From positions 4,841,585 through 4,905,584 of the forward strand of contig JAUJYN010000012.1 in the NCBI GenBank assembly GCA_030737835.1: DNA of 64,000 nucleotides, read 5' to 3'. Both the position numbers and the translations under genes were made by a program. Below, in pieces: positions 44,537 through 61,519 of this stretch (position 1 is the first letter of the stretch; the number at the start of each line of letters is the position of its first letter). This DNA is from Acorus gramineus. Its lineage: Eukaryota > Streptophyta > Magnoliopsida > Acorales > Acoraceae. Below the pieces are notes generated by a model. It did not search any database and was not told the DNA's origin. It was given only the letters and a program-made list of their open reading frames with translations.

Positions 44537-44860
44537 ATGAAATCCCAGATCCCCTCCATCCCGCAGTCTGATCCGACAGTGTTGAGCGTCATCAGACTAC
44601 TATCTATCGATGAGCTCTTGTTGCAGATGGTGATCACAACTTGTTTGATGGAATGCGTGGGTGAACTTGTTGGTGCTAATGATGCGTTTGTTTGTTGTAG
44701 GTGGATGCGCAAGCGACGCTGATTGGGGAGATGGAGAACCTATTGGACATGGCGGAGACGTTGGTGGTGGAGAAGGAGAGGGTGACACGGCTGCTGTTAA
44801 GATGGGTCTTTTGTAAATGTGTGGTTTTTATGATAAGTGAAGTTAAGCATTTTTATCTGT
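44537..44860 (+). CDS. Possible two-exon small gene or gene fragment, unrecognised
   Basis: The GC-rich stretch after the (CT)n tract has an ATG at 44537 (MKSQIPSIPQSDPTVLSVIR, then LLSIDELLLQM). A GT...TTGTAG interval (about 44630-44700) could be a 71-base intron; joining it gives VDAQATLIGEMENLLDMAET and VEKERVTRLLL, a coiled-coil-like helix, and a stop near 44860. No family was recognised. It may equally be a captured fragment, since AT-rich repeat-like sequence (GTATATGCCTCAT words) follows directly. Confidence 0.3.
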
Positions 44861-45404
44861 GATTGTGATGAGTGTTTGCTTTTTTTGCGGGTTGACGTTC
44901 TTGCTATTTGAATTTGCATGTGATACGTAGGTTTTGTCATTCCATTGGATCTTTTCTATTATTATAGGATAATAAAAATTAATGAAGTATATGCCTCATC
45001 TAAGGAGGTATATGCATATACAAGAAGGTATATAACTCATTGCATGACAAACAAAGTACTTGAGACTTGGGACTATAAAAAGAATTCTATGTAAAGTCGT
45101 TCTGCCTTGGGTAAAAGAATATGCTTGGATTTGATATTAAAGTAAATATCAGGGATAATCTTATGTGTAATGCTGAGGTGCTCTCTTAGGCTTTTAAATG
45201 CGATCTATTGCTGACAAAATTTATCATCCATAAATCCAGCGATAATCATAACACGCATGTAAGCCATATCATCATTGGTGTTAAAATAAAAACGAACATC
45301 AAACATCCTTCAAGCAATCCAATGGCTTGTATGGGTAAACTTCCGCCAGCCACAATTATAGCAGACTAGTGCAAATTGATTGGAGGTGACATCTGTAAGT
45401 GATG

Positions 45405-45935
45405 TTGAACGTTATGAACTTAACTATTTGTATTAAACGTGAATAAGTATTTAACAAATTTTAATGGCACATGCAATGTTTAATTAGCATATACCTCGAT
45501 AGGTTCATAAACATTTGAAATGATTGAGATCACAACCATACCAACTAGACGAGGAATCTAACGTATGGATGACATCACAGATGTAGAAGTGAATAATGTG
45601 GTTATTTATATGAAGTTAACTTATTGTTTTCAACCTGGCGTGGACATTTCTTCAGGTTCTATAAGGTGGTGTTTTATGTTCTGAACTTCACTATTTGTAT
45701 TAAACGTGAATAAATATTTAACAAGTTTTTAATGACACATACAATGTTTAATTGAGCATATACCTCGATAGGTTTATAAACAGTTGAAGTGATTGGGATC
45801 ACAACCAAGCCAGCTAGATGAGGAATTTAACATATGAATGACATCACAAATTAATGTAGAATTGAACAATTTAGTTATCTAAAAAGAAGTTAACTTATTG
45901 TTTCCAACCTGGCATAGACATTTCTTCATTGCACT
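45405..45935. repeat. ~270-bp tandem direct duplication
   Basis: Two copies (about 45405-45655 and 45675-45935) share ATTTGTATTAAACGTGAATA, CATATACCTCGATAGGTT and GAAGTTAACTTATTG in the same order with moderate divergence. Non-coding. Confidence 0.8.
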
Positions 45936-46409
45936 ACTTATCTAACACATACTAACGTACTTACCTAGACATCCTAGGCATACACCTAACTTAACAAAGC
46001 ATACACATCATCCCATGAAGTATATAACATAACCAACAATCATATCACACAATAATTATTAAACAAATTAATCACACCACACAATAATACAATGCAACAA
46101 AAAATCATCATGTATATGACATCCAAAATATGGCTGAATAAACATCAATAAAAAATTGTACCATTTACTTGTTCAGATTTTACAAAATTCATCATCCATA
46201 AATCCAACAAAAAGAAAAACGAATATTAAGCATCCTGCAAACAATCCAATGCGGAGCAGGGACATCAGGAACATGGGGCCACAAGTTTTACTTTCGGGTG
46301 CTTTGGTCGCTGCAGCCTAACACTCTCTGCACACATTTCAAAAACTGTCACATTTATCATATCACACACACATCTCTCATGCATACTTATTCTCAAACAC
46401 AAAAAATTT

Positions 46410-46630
46410 ATGTAGGGGTATAATTGTCATTTAAAAAATCATAAACTCTTATCCATCTCTTATTTACCACTTATCCTTACTTTATCCAAGGTGAACCAAA
46501 CAACAAAAAGATCAATTTTACGTTTCCCAATGAGAATAACATAAAAGACAACCAAACAAAAATTTACCTATTCAGCATGAATTGTTAGCTATCCTAGTAT
46601 AGCTATCAAGGGCGAATAACCTTATGCCAC
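46410..46630. mobile_element. Decayed end of the 59680-61509 element family
   Basis: Matches 61290-61495 in order: GGGGTATAATTGTCATTT-like, CTTATCCATC, then TTTTACGTTTCCCAAT, and TAGCTATCAAGGGCGAATAA. A related but separate remnant. Confidence 0.55.
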
Positions 46631-46649
46631 ACCCCAAACTTTTATTAAA

Positions 46650-46725
46650 GTCTTATATCCACTAAAACTATCAATCCCAGACACTCATATATAAAACCCT
46701 CTCTACACCTTCACAACACATTTAA
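46650..46725 (+). promoter_or_regulatory. Orphan copy of the peptide-gene promoter
   Basis: Carries the conserved block (TCCACTAAAACTATCAATCC, CAGACACTC), a TATATAAA box (about 46689) and the start of the leader (CTCTCTACACCTTCACAACACATT), then loses similarity. No coding sequence follows. It is a sixth, truncated member of the peptide gene family. Confidence 0.8.
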
Positions 46726-47040
46726 AAAAGCTGAATAATTAGTTTGAAAGACTAATTGATCCCATTCAACTACTTACATATATCCGACAAAATAGTAGTA
46801 AATGCTTCAATATAAATGTTTTACATTTTTAATAAATATATCCATGCAATATGATTGAAAATGAGACTTTATGATAACATTATCCTTTAAAGAAAGGTTG
46901 AACTACAATTAAGATAACATTTTGGTGAATATCATTTTATTTAGGAGATAAATAACTTTCTCAGCAGAAAATACATAATGGCGCCTTAGTGATGCACTCG
47001 CATTTACTAATTAAATTTTAAACGATTCACCATTTTTTTT

Positions 47041-47545
47041 TTGGAAAAATTGATATAACTCTTTGGAAAGTTAGCTAAATCAGTTTTAGTCCATGTAAAA
47101 AATGTAAAATCGTTACATGTTCTATGTTATTAGAAAAATATCGTTTTAACCCCTACTGTAGCCCCAACTAATCAGGTACATGATTAACTCTAACTATACA
47201 TTAAAAGTTACCAAAATGCACACACATCTTATATTTGAAAAATCGATATAGCTCCCTAAATGTTTATGAAACTCGGAAAGGTCCCTATAAATTGATAACC
47301 TCAGGTCCTAATCTTATTTAATAATATTTATTTTAATCCATACACTGAAACTCACCAGAACTGTGGTTTATTCTAATCATACATGATAAATTATTATAAT
47401 AACTTTTTAAAATTTTCTTGAAAAATTATATCTTACACTAACCTGATTTATAATTGACTTTAAGAGGATTTGCTAATTTTACAAGGATCTTTTTTTACTT
47501 TCATAACTTTCCAGGGAGTTATATCAATTTTTCATATTTTATCTT
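47041..47545. mobile_element. Possible foldback element
   Basis: GAAAAATTGATATAACTCTTTGGAAAGTT (47044 onward, in two parts) is matched in inverted orientation by AACTTTCCAGGGAGTTATAT and CAATTTTTC near 47507-47536. A third related word is at about 47236. Ends and target duplication are unclear. Confidence 0.45.
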
Positions 47546-48334
47546 ATCATCGGTGACTCAATGAGTATAGAATTTTTAAGAAAAGATAGGGGCATTTTTG
47601 TTATCAAAATGATTAAATGGGATTTTTTATTTTTTGTATAGATTTATTTAAATGTATTTATTGAAATAATTTAACTTAGATACTAAATCCATTAACCATA
47701 TATATTTTTTTGAGAGCCTGTAACGATTTTTTAATTTTGTATGAATTAAAACTGAGCCAAAGGTAGACAATTTATAACCAACGGTTATAACTAGACTGAA
47801 AGTGAGGAAGAAAAGGAGGGGAGGGTCCAGGAGATTTGACCCCACCTTCTCCAACAGAAAAACAAAATTAAAAGAGGGAATTTGGGGCATAGTCATACCA
47901 TATTGACAGTGCAAATTTTAAACCAACCGTCTGATATATAAATATGCATTATTTTACATGTAATCAGAATGACCAATCCTATTCTTGATGTGATATATAC
48001 AAGACATTCAACCATTTAATCAAATCAACAGCCATTCTTATACAAAACCGTTTCTCTGAAATAAATTACCTTCAATGAAACCGAGTCCAAAAAGTGGCCC
48101 ATAGATAACAATTGTCTCAATTGATTATGAGTACTAAAATTTGTATGTAAAGGTCATAAAACTTCCCAAAAATCATTTGACTAGGTCATCTCCTTAACCA
48201 ATATAGGACTCCTCCCATCACCTCGTAATCTATTACAAGACACCCTCACTAATGTTTTCCACATTTAGCAATTCCATCACGCACTTTCCTCCAAGCCAAT
48301 GAAAACTACTGAACAACACAAACACCCACCCACT

Positions 48335-48342
48335 TATAAATA
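48335..48342 (+). promoter_or_regulatory. TATA box of peptide gene E
   Basis: TATAAATA, 94 bases before the ATG at 48429. The upstream sequence is unlike the promoter of A-D. Confidence 0.6.
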
Positions 48343-48428
48343 ACACCTCCACCAGCCTCTACAACACATCTCCAAAGCTCCGTTGGTCGATTTGAGGGGA
48401 AGAGAATAGAAAAACTAAAACCTCAAAA

Positions 48429-48665
48429 ATGGCCTGCAAGAAGGTGAATGTAATTCTGTTGGTGTCAATGCTGGTGGTGGTCATGGCATCCGTGGAGATG
48501 GCCGAGGCCGGAACCTGCTACAACGATTGCATGATCCAGTGCATGCCCATCAAATACGCGACACGCCCTCAATGCGAGAGCCAGTGCGACCAGGCGTGTA
48601 AGTCCATCGGCCAGCCCGGGAAGCCGCACCGACGGCAGGGACATCACAAGAGGATCCACCACTGA
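48429..48665 (+). CDS. Secreted six-cysteine peptide E, basic tail
   Basis: A 78-residue precursor. Residues 1-27 are a signal peptide (cut probably after AEA). Six Cys at 30, 34, 38, 49, 53 and 57 give C-X3-C-X3-C-X10-C-X3-C-X3-C, one residue shorter in the second gap than A, C and D. The tail (61-78) is strongly basic and His-rich (RRQGHHKRIHH), unlike the Pro-rich tail of the others. A cationic tail behind a disulphide-braced hairpin is common in antimicrobial peptides; function here is inferred. The 3' flank repeats a 29-base unit (TTTTGAGAAGATCATGTCAT words, 48674-48722). Sequence after 49000 is shared with 37761-38366, tying this gene to the cluster. Confidence 0.8.
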   Translation: MACKKVNVILLVSMLVVVMASVEMAEAGTCYNDCMIQCMPIKYATRPQCESQCDQACKSIGQPGKPHRRQGHHKRIHH

Positions 48666-48999
48666 AAGGCCTCTTTTGAGAAGATCATGTCATGGAGGCC
48701 TTTTGAGAAGATCATGTCATGGAGGCGTCGCAAACCCACGATGATTTTGCGGCCTCTTTTCACTCTTCTAACTTCTCTTCCCCCCTTCAATCTTAGATAT
48801 ATTGAATAAATGTATGACGATCGAATCTAGCTTTTGAGAGCTCTATATAATATATATACATGCAAACAATATCACTGTGTGTGGGGTCATGAAACTGAAA
48901 TAAGTCGTCAAATCTAATCATTTCAAGATAACATATTAAAATTCATTATGTATGATTAATATTTAACTACAGAATTTAATGATAAAATATCTTAATCAC

Positions 49000-49600
49000 A
49001 ATTACTTTTGATATATCCTTCTTGAGATGATAAGATATATATGCCGGTCACGAACATGTTGGACAATCAAATTATCCAATTAGCTTTGTACCCAACATAT
49101 TCTCCATAATATTTAGCCCACATTTAATGTTACCACATGAAAAGAGTTACGCATTACAATCAATCTGACCATTTCATCAATCGATCACAGGGGTAATTGT
49201 TCAATAACAGATCCACAATAGTTGTCCATATTCAATGGAGATCCCAGAAATGATGGGGGTAATGTGAAGAATTATGGAAAAAGAAATACAATGAAAAGAA
49301 AGACTCCAATATATTCTCCCAAAATATTCTCTAGCTATTCTCTAGCTATTCTTTCAAAATATTAAACATATGTGGGTAACATCCTTTTCAGTAAAGATTC
49401 ATATTAATTTGATTTGGTTTTTAGTTTTTTTCACAAAAAAAAATTTTATATTTTTTTGTTGAACTCCAAGCATCTAGTCTCTTGTACTTTGCCCCACGAT
49501 ATGAAAATTCTGACTATGCCGCTGGCTACCAATATAGTTATCTATCATGTATATTTATATACAATAATTATTCTCAGGTCTCATTTTATAGGCTCCATTA
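49000..49600 (+). repeat. Dispersed duplicate of 37761-38366
   Basis: Near-identical ~600-base segment downstream of peptide gene E. Non-coding. Confidence 0.85.
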
Positions 49601-49904
49601 TAGGTCCCATGATATGGCATATACGTAATGTCTAATATGCCTTTCAAGCAATTTTCGATAACTATCCACCACAATTACATGATAGTTAGGGATTCCTCGT
49701 ATGGAACCATGCGAATTCAATTATAATTTTTTTTTGTTTCGTTATCACAATTGAATTGTTAATCATCCATAATAATCGATATTTTTTATGAACATTTTTA
49801 TTTTTTTTTGAAGAACACATAGAAGCAAATCGGAAGATTTTTTTTCAACCACTAATTTATTTTTTTAGAGGACTTTTTCATATTTGATTTGATTGGAAAT
49901 CACA

Positions 49905-50760
49905 ATTGATCGATTTGACTATCGATTTCAATGTCTATTGATTCATGTGTGATTTTATTTATTCATTTGTTTTTGTATTTGTTATAAAAAAAAAATTTGA
50001 ATCTGGTGTTTGACATTAAATTTGATAACATATGATACATTTGTTTTACAATTTTTTCCTTTCAATATGGTCTTTGATTTTAAATTTGTTTTTTGGAGGG
50101 CTTTTAGAGTTTTGATGTTATTTTGGACTTATATGCATTATTTTTTCAAATGTCAGTTACATTTTACAAACTAATCTGAACATTTATGCATTATTTTTTT
50201 ATAAGCCAGTTACAGTTATGAATGTAATTGACTTTTCCTATATAAGCCAGTACTTTTTTGTAATGAAACTAATGCTTATAAGCCTTATATAGGTAAAGTT
50301 AGTTATATTCACAAATGTAACTTATTTTTTTTGTGCAATTGATGGATTTGGTTATCGTTTTTAATGTTTGTCGATTCAAGTGTGACCTTTATTATTGTTT
50401 GTTTTTGCATTTGTTACATTTTTTCTTAAATTTGGTGTTTGATATTAAATCTAACAGCTTTTTATCTGGCTTTTGTTTACAATTTTTTTATTGAATCAGG
50501 TGTTTGATGTTAAATTTATTTTTTTGGAGGACTTTTAGAGTTTTGATGTGGTTGTGTACATTTCAAACTAATATGAATATTTATTTATTACATTTTGTAA
50601 GTCAATTACATTTCTAAAATGTAATTGTTGTTTATATGCCTTATATAATAAAAGTTAGTTACATTTACAAATGCGACTGAACTTTTTGTGCAACATATTT
50701 TGAAACTAAGTTACATTCACAAAATGTAAATGAATTTTTATCTGATCTTAGTGATTTATC
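49905..50760. repeat. Diverged ~430-bp tandem repeat
   Basis: Two copies (about 49905-50335 and 50336-50760) share CAATTGAT(C/G)GATTTG, a TTTGGTGTTTGA-type phrase, GGAGG(G/A)CTTTTAGAGTTTTGATG, and repeated GTTACATT(C/T)ACAAA words. AT-rich and non-coding; may be the inside of an unknown transposon. Confidence 0.65.
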
Positions 50761-51630
50761 AAAAGTTAGTTACATTCATTAAAATGTGGATGTGAAAATC
50801 AAAAAAGTCAAGTCCGTTGGAGAACTGGAAAAGTAGCTGAACTATCTCTCATATGATAAATGGCGATGAGAGAAATCCAAGAGTGGTGACATCGGTTGTC
50901 GGAGATGAGCAGGTCTACTGGAATGATTTTTTTAAGTGACAGATGTATATAAAGAAACGGTTAAAAAAAATTGGATGTGTTTCGGGAAGAGAAAAACATT
51001 GGGTATTAAGTGAGAGGCAGTATTGTATTTTATCATTTTAATTTTTTTTAAAATAAAATAGATAACTAATAAAAAAACACACCTACTGAAATTTGTGAGT
51101 GGGCCTAAATATTGAATCCTGGGTAGAAGGACTCATTTATATATTTATTCTTTGATGTCCTGGTTTCTAAATAACATGGTAATGGACTTTAATCTTTTAT
51201 TTAGATGTATGTTTTTTTTCCCTTGGACTTATCTTTCAATCCCCTTAGACGCATCCTGCACATCTCAGTGATTTCTCATGCATGTCGTTATTGTTCACAC
51301 ATCCCAGTCTCCTGCCCACTCGCAGTGTCCCAGCTTCCAACATCCTTGTGTTCTGCAGACAAGGCATCGAGATGGAGCCCTTGAAGGGATCCAGACTTCA
51401 CCTAAGACAGACTTAAGTCTAATTCAAATTAATTAACCGGTGGATTTTAAAAAAAAATATATTAATTAATAGATTTTAAGATAAGTTTTATCTTAGATGA
51501 AATATGAATCAATTAATTAATTTATCTAACATCCAAAATATATTATTTGTATGCTAATATGATATATGGATTTTAAGGTAATATCTTAGACTTGATCTAA
51601 GATAGATTGCAAGTACAAATACAAGATTAA

Positions 51631-51859
51631 GGCTTGATGACTTGGTGAACACAGGACCGACTAGTCGATGACAAATGTAGGGTCCCAGAAAGCCTGATTC
51701 AAGGAAGGATACGGACAGACTACTTTCTGTCCGTATCCTTCCTTGAATCAGGCTTTCTGGGACCCTACTTTCTGTCCGTGTCCTTCCTTGAATCAGGCTT
51801 TCTGGGACCCTGCCTTTGTCATCGACTAGTCGGTCCTGTGTTCACCAAGTCATCAAGCC
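51631..51859. repeat. Long perfect hairpin with duplicated right arm
   Basis: The outer arms (51631-51675 and 51815-51859) are perfect reverse complements over 45 bases. The inner arm (about 51680-51719) pairs perfectly with about 51726-51767, and a near-identical second copy of that right-arm unit follows (about 51771-51812). The spacer is only a few bases. Any transcript would form a very stable stem. No target duplication of a known element type was recognised. Confidence 0.88.
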
Positions 51860-52067
51860 ACTCTAACGTCGATATCCTACAATCTTGCCTCTTGCAAATC
51901 CTTATTCTTCTTTGTAGATCTTCTTCAAGCCCACAAAAATAGAACCCACATCCTCTAGCCACACTGAGATGGATCATTGCTTACCAATTCTTCTTGAATA
52001 CCCACGTACGTAGCCCTTTCGGCTTATGTTTTATGAGGGTATATATTTCTTGATTAAGCAACAAAAT

Positions 52068-52274
52068 CTAGCCACTTATGATCCACCAACTTCCATGTTG
52101 GGAGTCTACTGAATGAAGTAATTGACCATAAAGATATGTTATTTTTACTGACCAGAAGATTCTTTTGAACTTCAAATTGGTGGAAAAATGCCCTATAACT
52201 TTTGCAAGCACACTTTTATGCTTTTCAATTGATTTTTTATTTCTTTCCATCCGGATATTCCATAAATGGTACAA
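52068..52274 (-). pseudogene. LINE ORF2 C-terminal fragment
   Basis: The minus-strand frame begins MYHLWNIRMERNKKSIEKHK and goes on SVLAKVIGHFSTNLKF. This resembles the end of plant LINE reverse-transcriptase proteins (xIWxERNxRxF followed by a helical tail). The rest of the element is missing. Confidence 0.5.
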
Positions 52275-52872
52275 ACATTTAAATTCTTAATTTTTTTTAT
52301 ATAAAGGGAGAAATATGGGTGAATAAGCCCAAATACATATTAATTTACAAGAAAATGATGGATATAATTATGTTAGAATATTTGAAAATGAGGTGATATT
52401 GGTATTCGAAGTTCTCCTAGAATTGTGTTATTCACCCGATTTACTCCACTAGTAGGGGCACACAAGCTATATCAAATCGCATGTCATCACATCTTATATT
52501 AGGGTGACATATGTCATTCAGATTTTATAAATCTCCTCCATCCACGTATTATTCACAATATATTTATGATCTAATATTTTTATCTCTATGAAAATAGTTG
52601 TCTATCTCGATTCTTAAAATAATACTATTATATATAACCCTAAATATAGTCTTATTAACAGTTTCCACATGTTTTAATTAAAAAAATAATAATAATAAAT
52701 CTCGTCTAATGAAATATATGTTTTAATAAAAAATATATATATAATTTAACTTTGATTTGAATCGATCTATTTTTAACTAATATTAACAAAAATTAATGAA
52801 ATAGACTTGCGTGCAACAACAACACTCCATTTCATTTCAGAATAGCTAACGTGGCTAACAAACGGGGCCTAG

Positions 52873-57293
<4,421 letters not shown>

Positions 57294-59220
57294 AAGTTCT
57301 TCTTGTGAGAGAGTTATAAGTTTAGTACGCTTGCTGTTTTCTTTCTATTTACTTCTTTGTTGTCTTCGTAGGATCATCAGGAAATATGATTTGGTCAATG
57401 GCATTTGGCAGAGAGAATAATGCTTGATATTATCAGTCATTAATTTATTATGATAATCTGCCTTCATTTTTCTGTTTCTGGCCAGAATTGTTGTTTCCTG
57501 AATAGGTTAGGTGCATATTGTTTTTGACAAAAGTGGCTTCAAAATAAGCAAACATAAACGTGAAACTTTAGTCATCCACTCTATGTTTCTTAGAATATCT
57601 GATATGTGAATGTTGAAGTGCGTCAATCTTCGTTCCGATGATAAATATATAAACGGCTATTTTATGGTACCATTTTTTCTTCTGGCCTGCTGAAGTTTGT
57701 GGGATAAAATTTTCATTCTTTACTATGAGGTTTTTCTTTTAATTATCATTTTCAGACGATAATTTATTATTTTGTTTCTGTAACACTACAATGGATGCTT
57801 ATGAGAATGATGCCTTATTTTTCATTATATCCCCTAAGTATAGGAATTCCCCTTGCTCCTATGTATCTTGCTTATGTAAAGTCAAGTGGGGGAAAAAGGA
57901 GTAAAAAAAATAATGTTTATTGAATTGGTGCGGAGGCAAAATTCTGTGAGAACTAATCTTTTGCCAAAAAGAAAAAACATGCAAAATTTCCCGGTAGCAC
58001 ACTGCATGTGCATGATCTTTAACCCTATCCTTAATCACGCATTGTGTTATGTAATTTTGATGTAGAATTTTGTCTGCATTATGCATACAAGAGTTTATGG
58101 AATATATGGGGATAATATAACACATGAATATACCAGAAATCTCTTGCGCTGAAGCACAGATACCAAAAACATAAATGTTGATGGTAGCTGGTGCAATGGT
58201 AACTCCCTTAAGAAAAGCAGACAGTATGATGATTTAATATTGGTCTTCACCTGGTATCATGGACCATAGAAAAAGAAAAATTGAACTCTTCAAAGGCTGG
58301 ATTTTCATAAATTCTGTAGATGTATATAGTTCCTCTAAAAGTTTATTATTTTACTTCTTTGGCCTACAAATGGGTCATGCAATTTGCTAGTGTTCTCTTG
58401 CACTGACTACAGGTTTCAATTAATGAAACTAATGCACCCTGTTTTTCAAGTTCATTTACTACATTATATTCTGCTGCTCTAGATCTCATGCATGGCTTTT
58501 GCTTTATGGGCCCATTTCTAACATTTATAATTCTTAATATCACATGCTTCCCTAGCTTTTCCCCATATTCCTTAAGCTTCCTTTCATAATAGAAGTCTCT
58601 GGTGCGATTTTTCCTTTTTCATGCTGGAAACTGGTATGCGAAGGATATGAAAGAGTTTTGGTTGGTACCTAACCAGAATAATTATAGAGCAAAGTTAAAC
58701 TTGTCAAAATGCATTGTGACATCAGAACTTGTGTTTCCTTGAACGCTATTATCTGCAAAATACTTCTTTCTATATTCGACATTAAGATAGTTCATTCCCC
58801 TTTTTAGTCTGGCATTTGGCCCCTTATTGCATCACCTGAATCAGAGGACATGTATCACTGTGCTTTCCATTCACTTCTTTAATTGTGGCTTGCCTGTAAT
58901 CTAAGAAATTTAATTAACATTGTCATGAAGCCACAACTGTGTCTTCCCTACAATTTTACAGGTGTGTTTTGCTGTAAACTGAGTATTGTATCCGAACCAA
59001 TAATCCTAATAGAAAGAAATCCATAAAATCACAGCACGAATTGTCAGGGAGTCATGCCTTTTTTCCTGATTTGTGTAGCAACTTCTGCTGCCAATTGGTG
59101 TCAAGGATTAAAATAACTCCCTGTAAACAGTCTGCAATCCATATAACCTCCCTAGAAACACGTGTATAAATCCAAAATAACCCCTTGAGTTAGACTTCTG
59201 TCAACAAATGAATAATATTT
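57294..59220. other. 3' flank of threonine synthase, no further gene seen
   Basis: The first ~250 bases are probably 3' UTR. The rest is AT-rich, with no supported ORF, RNA gene or clear element edge. Confidence 0.55.
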
Positions 59221-59309
59221 TGTGAATATTCTGTTTGGTTATCCCTGGCTGAAAACATAGTATATCAAAAATCCTCTATAATTTGTTAAAAATGCTAAAA
59301 AACACAGTT

Positions 59310-59679
59310 TATCCTAATTATTTTTTTATACCAAACGGGGATAAGTTGTCCTTCCACTCACTTAACCTCATAATTACCACTTATCCCACTACCAAACCAA
59401 CCCTTAGTTTTGAGGATAAATTGTCATAATTTTAAGAGATAAAAAATTCATCAATTTTGTTCATATTTGTATTTCTCAAAATTAGGTTAGGGATAAATGA
59501 TATATCTCAGAATTTAGGTGGAACAAAATATCCTCATTTTAATTTTAAAATTGAGACAACTGTCAGCAGTTTATCCTGATTATTTTTCATATCAAACGAG
59601 GATAAGCTGTCCTCCCACTCACTTATCCTCATAATTACCTCTTATCAAAATACTTATCCCCTTGTCAAACCAACCCTTA
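59310..59679. repeat. Two copies of a ~100-bp MITE-like end
   Basis: 59310-59407 and 59571-59679 share ATACCAAACGGGGATAAG-type, GTCCTTCCACTCACTTA and CCTCATAATTACC words and end CAAACCAACCCTTA. They look like paired or nested ends of small AT-rich elements; related words occur near 8860-8940. Confidence 0.55.
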
Positions 59680-61509
59680 CCCCCCGTTTGTCAACTGACA
59701 TAAACAATGAATAGGGGAGAATAACAGTAGAATAGCCCTTATTCGCTGTTTGTTTGGGGCGGATAAACCCCGATAGCAATGCCTGGATAAACTAGCATAA
59801 GGCCTGATAACAATTCTAATAAAATGAAGAATAGCTTATCAGGGCTTATCTATTCCTGAGAATAAAAATACCCCTCACCACCGTTACAAAAAATTCTCTC
59901 ACTTACTTTAACAAACCCCAATGATATACCCATCTTATATTTCCACCATCTAATCAGTGGACCACTCCATCCAGAATAGATCACGATCGTCTAAAATAAC
60001 AAAAAATAGCCAGTTGATCCTGACCGTCCTAAATCCCCACTCAAAATAACCGGATGCTGCCACGTGTACTCCCATCAAATGAAACACCAAAACCCACATT
60101 CATTTTCTTCCCCACCGACTTCATCTTCCCCCACCGACTTCATCTTCTTCACTGCTTCTCCTCTGAAAACAAAAAACCCTACCGACTGTTTGGAGCGATC
60201 TTCACCATGTTCGTCTCGTGAAGGGCGGCGTCCGGTTGTACGATGATCAAGCCTGCGACGATCGGCATTTGCGCGGCAGTCGGGGGAGGCGACGAAGCAT
60301 TCGGACGAAGTGGATCCACCACTCACAGTGAATTTTTTTTTTTTCAAAAGAAAAATTCACAGGAACCAGAGAACATTAGACTCGATCATATGTAATTTAG
60401 ATCAATGTGTTAAGTTTTGTGATCTTCGATCTGCAGGTGTTTAATGACCTCTGAGTCATGTTCATGATTTTGTCTCAAAGTTTCCATTGGAAATAAGATT
60501 TTAACAGTATGTTTTTTTGGGCACCTTTTATAATACCATATAAAAATTGACATATAACACATATAAGTAAATTAAATGAAGCAATGTATAAAATGCCTAG
60601 GGTTAATTGGTACCCGCTAAAAAAGATTGATATTGGCAATATAATTTGTTAATAATTCAAAGTCATTTTATTAGATAAGAATAATATTTTAATTTATTAC
60701 TATTTATGATCAACTGATTGGGTAAATTTAATTAACTCATAACCCATAATTGGAATCATTACAAAGCAAATAGAATCAACACTAAGCATACATAGAGTAA
60801 TTGTAAAACATATTTGAAGGTCTACTATAAAATATTACATAAGATGGACGGTTCAGATTTAATTTCATTCATCATGTTCTTGATATATATCTATCAACGT
60901 TAACCAAACAAAAACTTATATTTCAATATTAAATTAAATGAAGGCTTATATAAGAATGCTAGTGTTATTTGGTACAACAACACGCCTGGCAATGTTACTT
61001 GTGTAATAAAATCTATCAATTTTATGGACAACCTATGATTTATATATATTTTTCTATTTATGATCAAGTCATTGAGTAAATATAATTAAATTGATATAAG
61101 ATAATTAGAATCACCATAAAGCATTTGGAATCACCAATGAATACATAGATTAGTTGTAAAAAATATATAAAGGCCCACCATAAAATATTACATAAGATGG
61201 ACCGTCCAGATTTAATTACACTCATGATGGACTGATTTATATTCATCAATTACACCAAACATAAAAATATATTCCAGGGGCAAAGTTGACATTTTAAAAA
61301 TAATAACTCCCTATCCATCCCTTATCAACCATTTATCCACAGTTTAGGTCAACCAAACACCAAAAATCTGAATTTTACGTTTCCCAATAAGAATAAATAA
61401 GAATAATAGAAAATGTAACCAAACACAGATAGGCTTATTCTACCAAACACTGTTATCCCAGTATAACTATCAGGGCTGAATAACACAATTCCACTTCCCA
61501 AACGGGGGG
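59680..61509. mobile_element. PIF/Harbinger-like non-autonomous element, 1.83 kb
   Basis: The left edge CCCCCCGTTTG and right edge CAAACGGGGGG are inverted, each flanked by TTA (59677-59679 and 61510-61512), the target duplication usual for PIF/Harbinger. Sub-terminal words (CTGATAAGC-like and ATAACAATTC / GAATAACA, TATCAGGGC) recur on both sides. The interior has a GC-rich leader-like part (60060-60330) and two copies of a ~200-base segment (about 60720-60930 and 61075-61260, both with TATTACATAAGATGGAC). No transposase is seen. Length and termini also allow another superfamily. Confidence 0.6.
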
Positions 61510-61519
61510 TTAGGGTTTG

